Source: Boothiomyces macroporosus
Taxonomy: Eukaryota > Chytridiomycota > Chytridiomycetes > Rhizophydiales > Terramycetaceae
NCBI GenBank assembly: GCA_027604185.1
Contig: JADGKB010000097.1
Coordinates: 1 to 54,560 of the forward strand
Length of the DNA stretch: 54,560 nt
Direction: 5' to 3'
The position numbers and the translations under genes were made by a program. Shown here one piece after another: positions 53,590 through 54,560 of the stretch. Below the pieces are notes generated by a model. It saw nothing but the letters and a program-made list of their open reading frames with translations, was not told where the DNA came from and ran no database searches. How positions within the stretch are numbered: position 1 is the first letter of the stretch; the number at the start of each line of letters is the position of its first letter.

Positions 53590-54003
53590 TCGGTTTTTGA
53601 TGACTCCAACGTAGTTTTGTACCACTAAGAGCCTTCGTGAACATATCTCCCAATTGTTTCTCGATCCATTGCCTTAATCCACTCTTCTCTATCGGGTGAA
53701 TTCATAGCTTCTTCGTAAGTATGTGGACAATCATCATGCATAATTGCGTGTTTAGTGCGTTTGTGATCTTCAGGATTTTTGGTGAGAGATGAAAGCTGTT
53801 AAAGGGTCAATAGAATCAGTATCCGAGAGTTCATAAAATTCGTCGGTAGAGATCTCTCCAACTTGGTCAATCGAATTTTCATGCAAATTTTCGTTTTCGT
53901 GCAAGTTTTCATTTCCATCCAAATTTTCGTTTTCGAGCAAATTTTCATTTTCGTGTAAATTTTCGTTTTCGTGCAAATTTTCATTTTCGTCGTTTTCATG
54001 CAA
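53590..54003 (-). pseudogene. Decayed Ty1/copia retrotransposon fragment
   Basis: On the minus strand a reverse-transcriptase N-terminal stretch is readable: KNPEDHKRTKHAIMHDDC, then PHTYEEAMNSPDREEWIKAM, the usual copia entry into the RT domain. Next comes a jump to a copia RNase H-like end (KQLGDMFTKALSGTKLRW, compare the family's QLADIFTKPL). Most of RT/RNase H is thus missing. Frames change at least once (SHQKS stop versus KNPEDHK). Upstream lies an Asn/Glu repeat linker. Clearly non-functional. Confidence 0.65.
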
Positions 54004-54012
54004 ATTTTCGTT
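53877..54012 (-). repeat. 18-bp minisatellite encoding NENLHE-type repeats
   Basis: About seven imperfect copies of an 18-bp unit (aattttcgttttcgtgca on the plus strand, ttcg and ttca alternating) lie in tandem. On the minus strand they encode repeats such as HENENLHENENLLENENLDG. They sit in the linker of the copia fragment, upstream of SDTDSIDPLTAFIS. Confidence 0.8.
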
Positions 54013-54560
54013 TAATTCAGTGGATCAAAACATCGTTATTGTTGAGAATAATTTTTCTCCAATATATGGTTTAATGTCTAAAAAGCGATTTAAGGCAAAT
54101 CATCATTTTCTAGAAAGGTGCAAACTCTGCTTGTTTATTGACTCTGGACTTGCCCTTTAGGTTTTAGATATTAGGGAACTAGTTTTGGAGTTCGCGGAAA
54201 TCCAAGAACTATAATTGTTATATGAGATATTCATGGGTAGTACTATGAACTATCTATTTTTGTAAGCCTGGACATGAAGTATATTATTGAAGGTAATGTC
54301 CTTGATTAAACTATTCTTACATTCTGATATTCTTTATGGGTAAAATGTGAATATTGATCATCGGTATACTTTGGAAATTTCAAGTATTTTTAGTATTGAA
54401 CAACAATGGCATTCACCATCTTACCATCTAACGTACTGCTAGTTTGTTAACACTCATTGTTGAACTTAAAAGCTGTATAATGATTCTCTGGATACAAATC
54501 CATTTCTTCGCAACCAACACACTTTATTGAACTTTCAGGTATACAGAGTTTCATATATAT
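54013..54560. other. AT-rich end of window, no gene seen
   Basis: No open frame with recognisable similarity. It may belong to the decayed retroelement to its left, but I cannot align it to any domain. Confidence 0.4.

Noticed and set aside
53877..54012. CRISPR-like array (regular 18-bp repeats)
   Set aside because: The repeats are contiguous and imperfect without spacers, and the genome is eukaryotic; it is a coding minisatellite.

Overview
The window is nuclear DNA of a compact, intron-rich eukaryote, most likely a fungus or close fungal relative. Fungal-type markers are OCA1-type phosphatase, EFM7/NNT1 methyltransferase, secreted aspartic proteases, a tyrosinase and a tandem array of PF04185 phosphoesterases. 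A full-length rotatin homologue, a basal-body/centriole protein, points to a flagellated (zoosporic) lineage such as a chytrid, aphelid or rozellid relative; this placement is an inference. The standard genetic code fits every gene.

The outstanding property is intron size. I reconstructed about 71 introns by reading frame and protein family, and almost all are 19-23 nt. They usually start GTA and carry a degenerate branch site (TTAAY/CTRAY) about 3-6 nt before the acceptor, with no polypyrimidine tract. Most multi-exon genes close to an exact multiple of three with family-expected lengths (actin 376 aa, CSE1 981 aa, rotatin 1607 aa, gephyrin-like 627 aa). A minority appear to end in TG rather than AG, one is GC-AG, one gene has two introns placed back to back, and one proteasome gene has its start codon split by an intron.

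Layout: divergent histones H3/H4 (2-847); two F-box/LRR genes and two unknown genes with a TIR element between them (921-6417); a divergent actin (7160-8330), a trypsin-like protease (8458-9438), an ER-type Cys-Pro repeat protein (9838-11238) and a LOG-family hydrolase (11274-12232); four tandem phosphoesterases (12833-19351); ATG4, EFM7, CSE1, a ZnT9-like transporter and OCA1 (19442-26768); three tandem membrane RING-H2 genes (26813-30289); WDR83, CENP-A and proteasome beta-7/PSMB4 (30371-32751); two aspartic proteases, a Na/Ca exchanger-like protein and a tyrosinase (32803-39321); BRCC36, rotatin, SDE2 and a CUE protein (39330-46469); a CBM21 PP1-targeting subunit, a TVP38/DedA protein and a gephyrin/CNX1-type molybdenum cofactor enzyme (47399-51377). 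The last 3 kb is AT-rich with a tRNA-like relic, a PIF/Harbinger nuclease gene and a decayed Ty1/copia fragment.

Genes often alternate in strand and are tightly packed. Four head-to-head pairs have only about 21-45 bp between start codons, and several tail-to-tail pairs have under 50 bp between stops. Genes with a recognisable TATA box have it about 29-35 bp before the start codon, implying leaders of only a few nucleotides.
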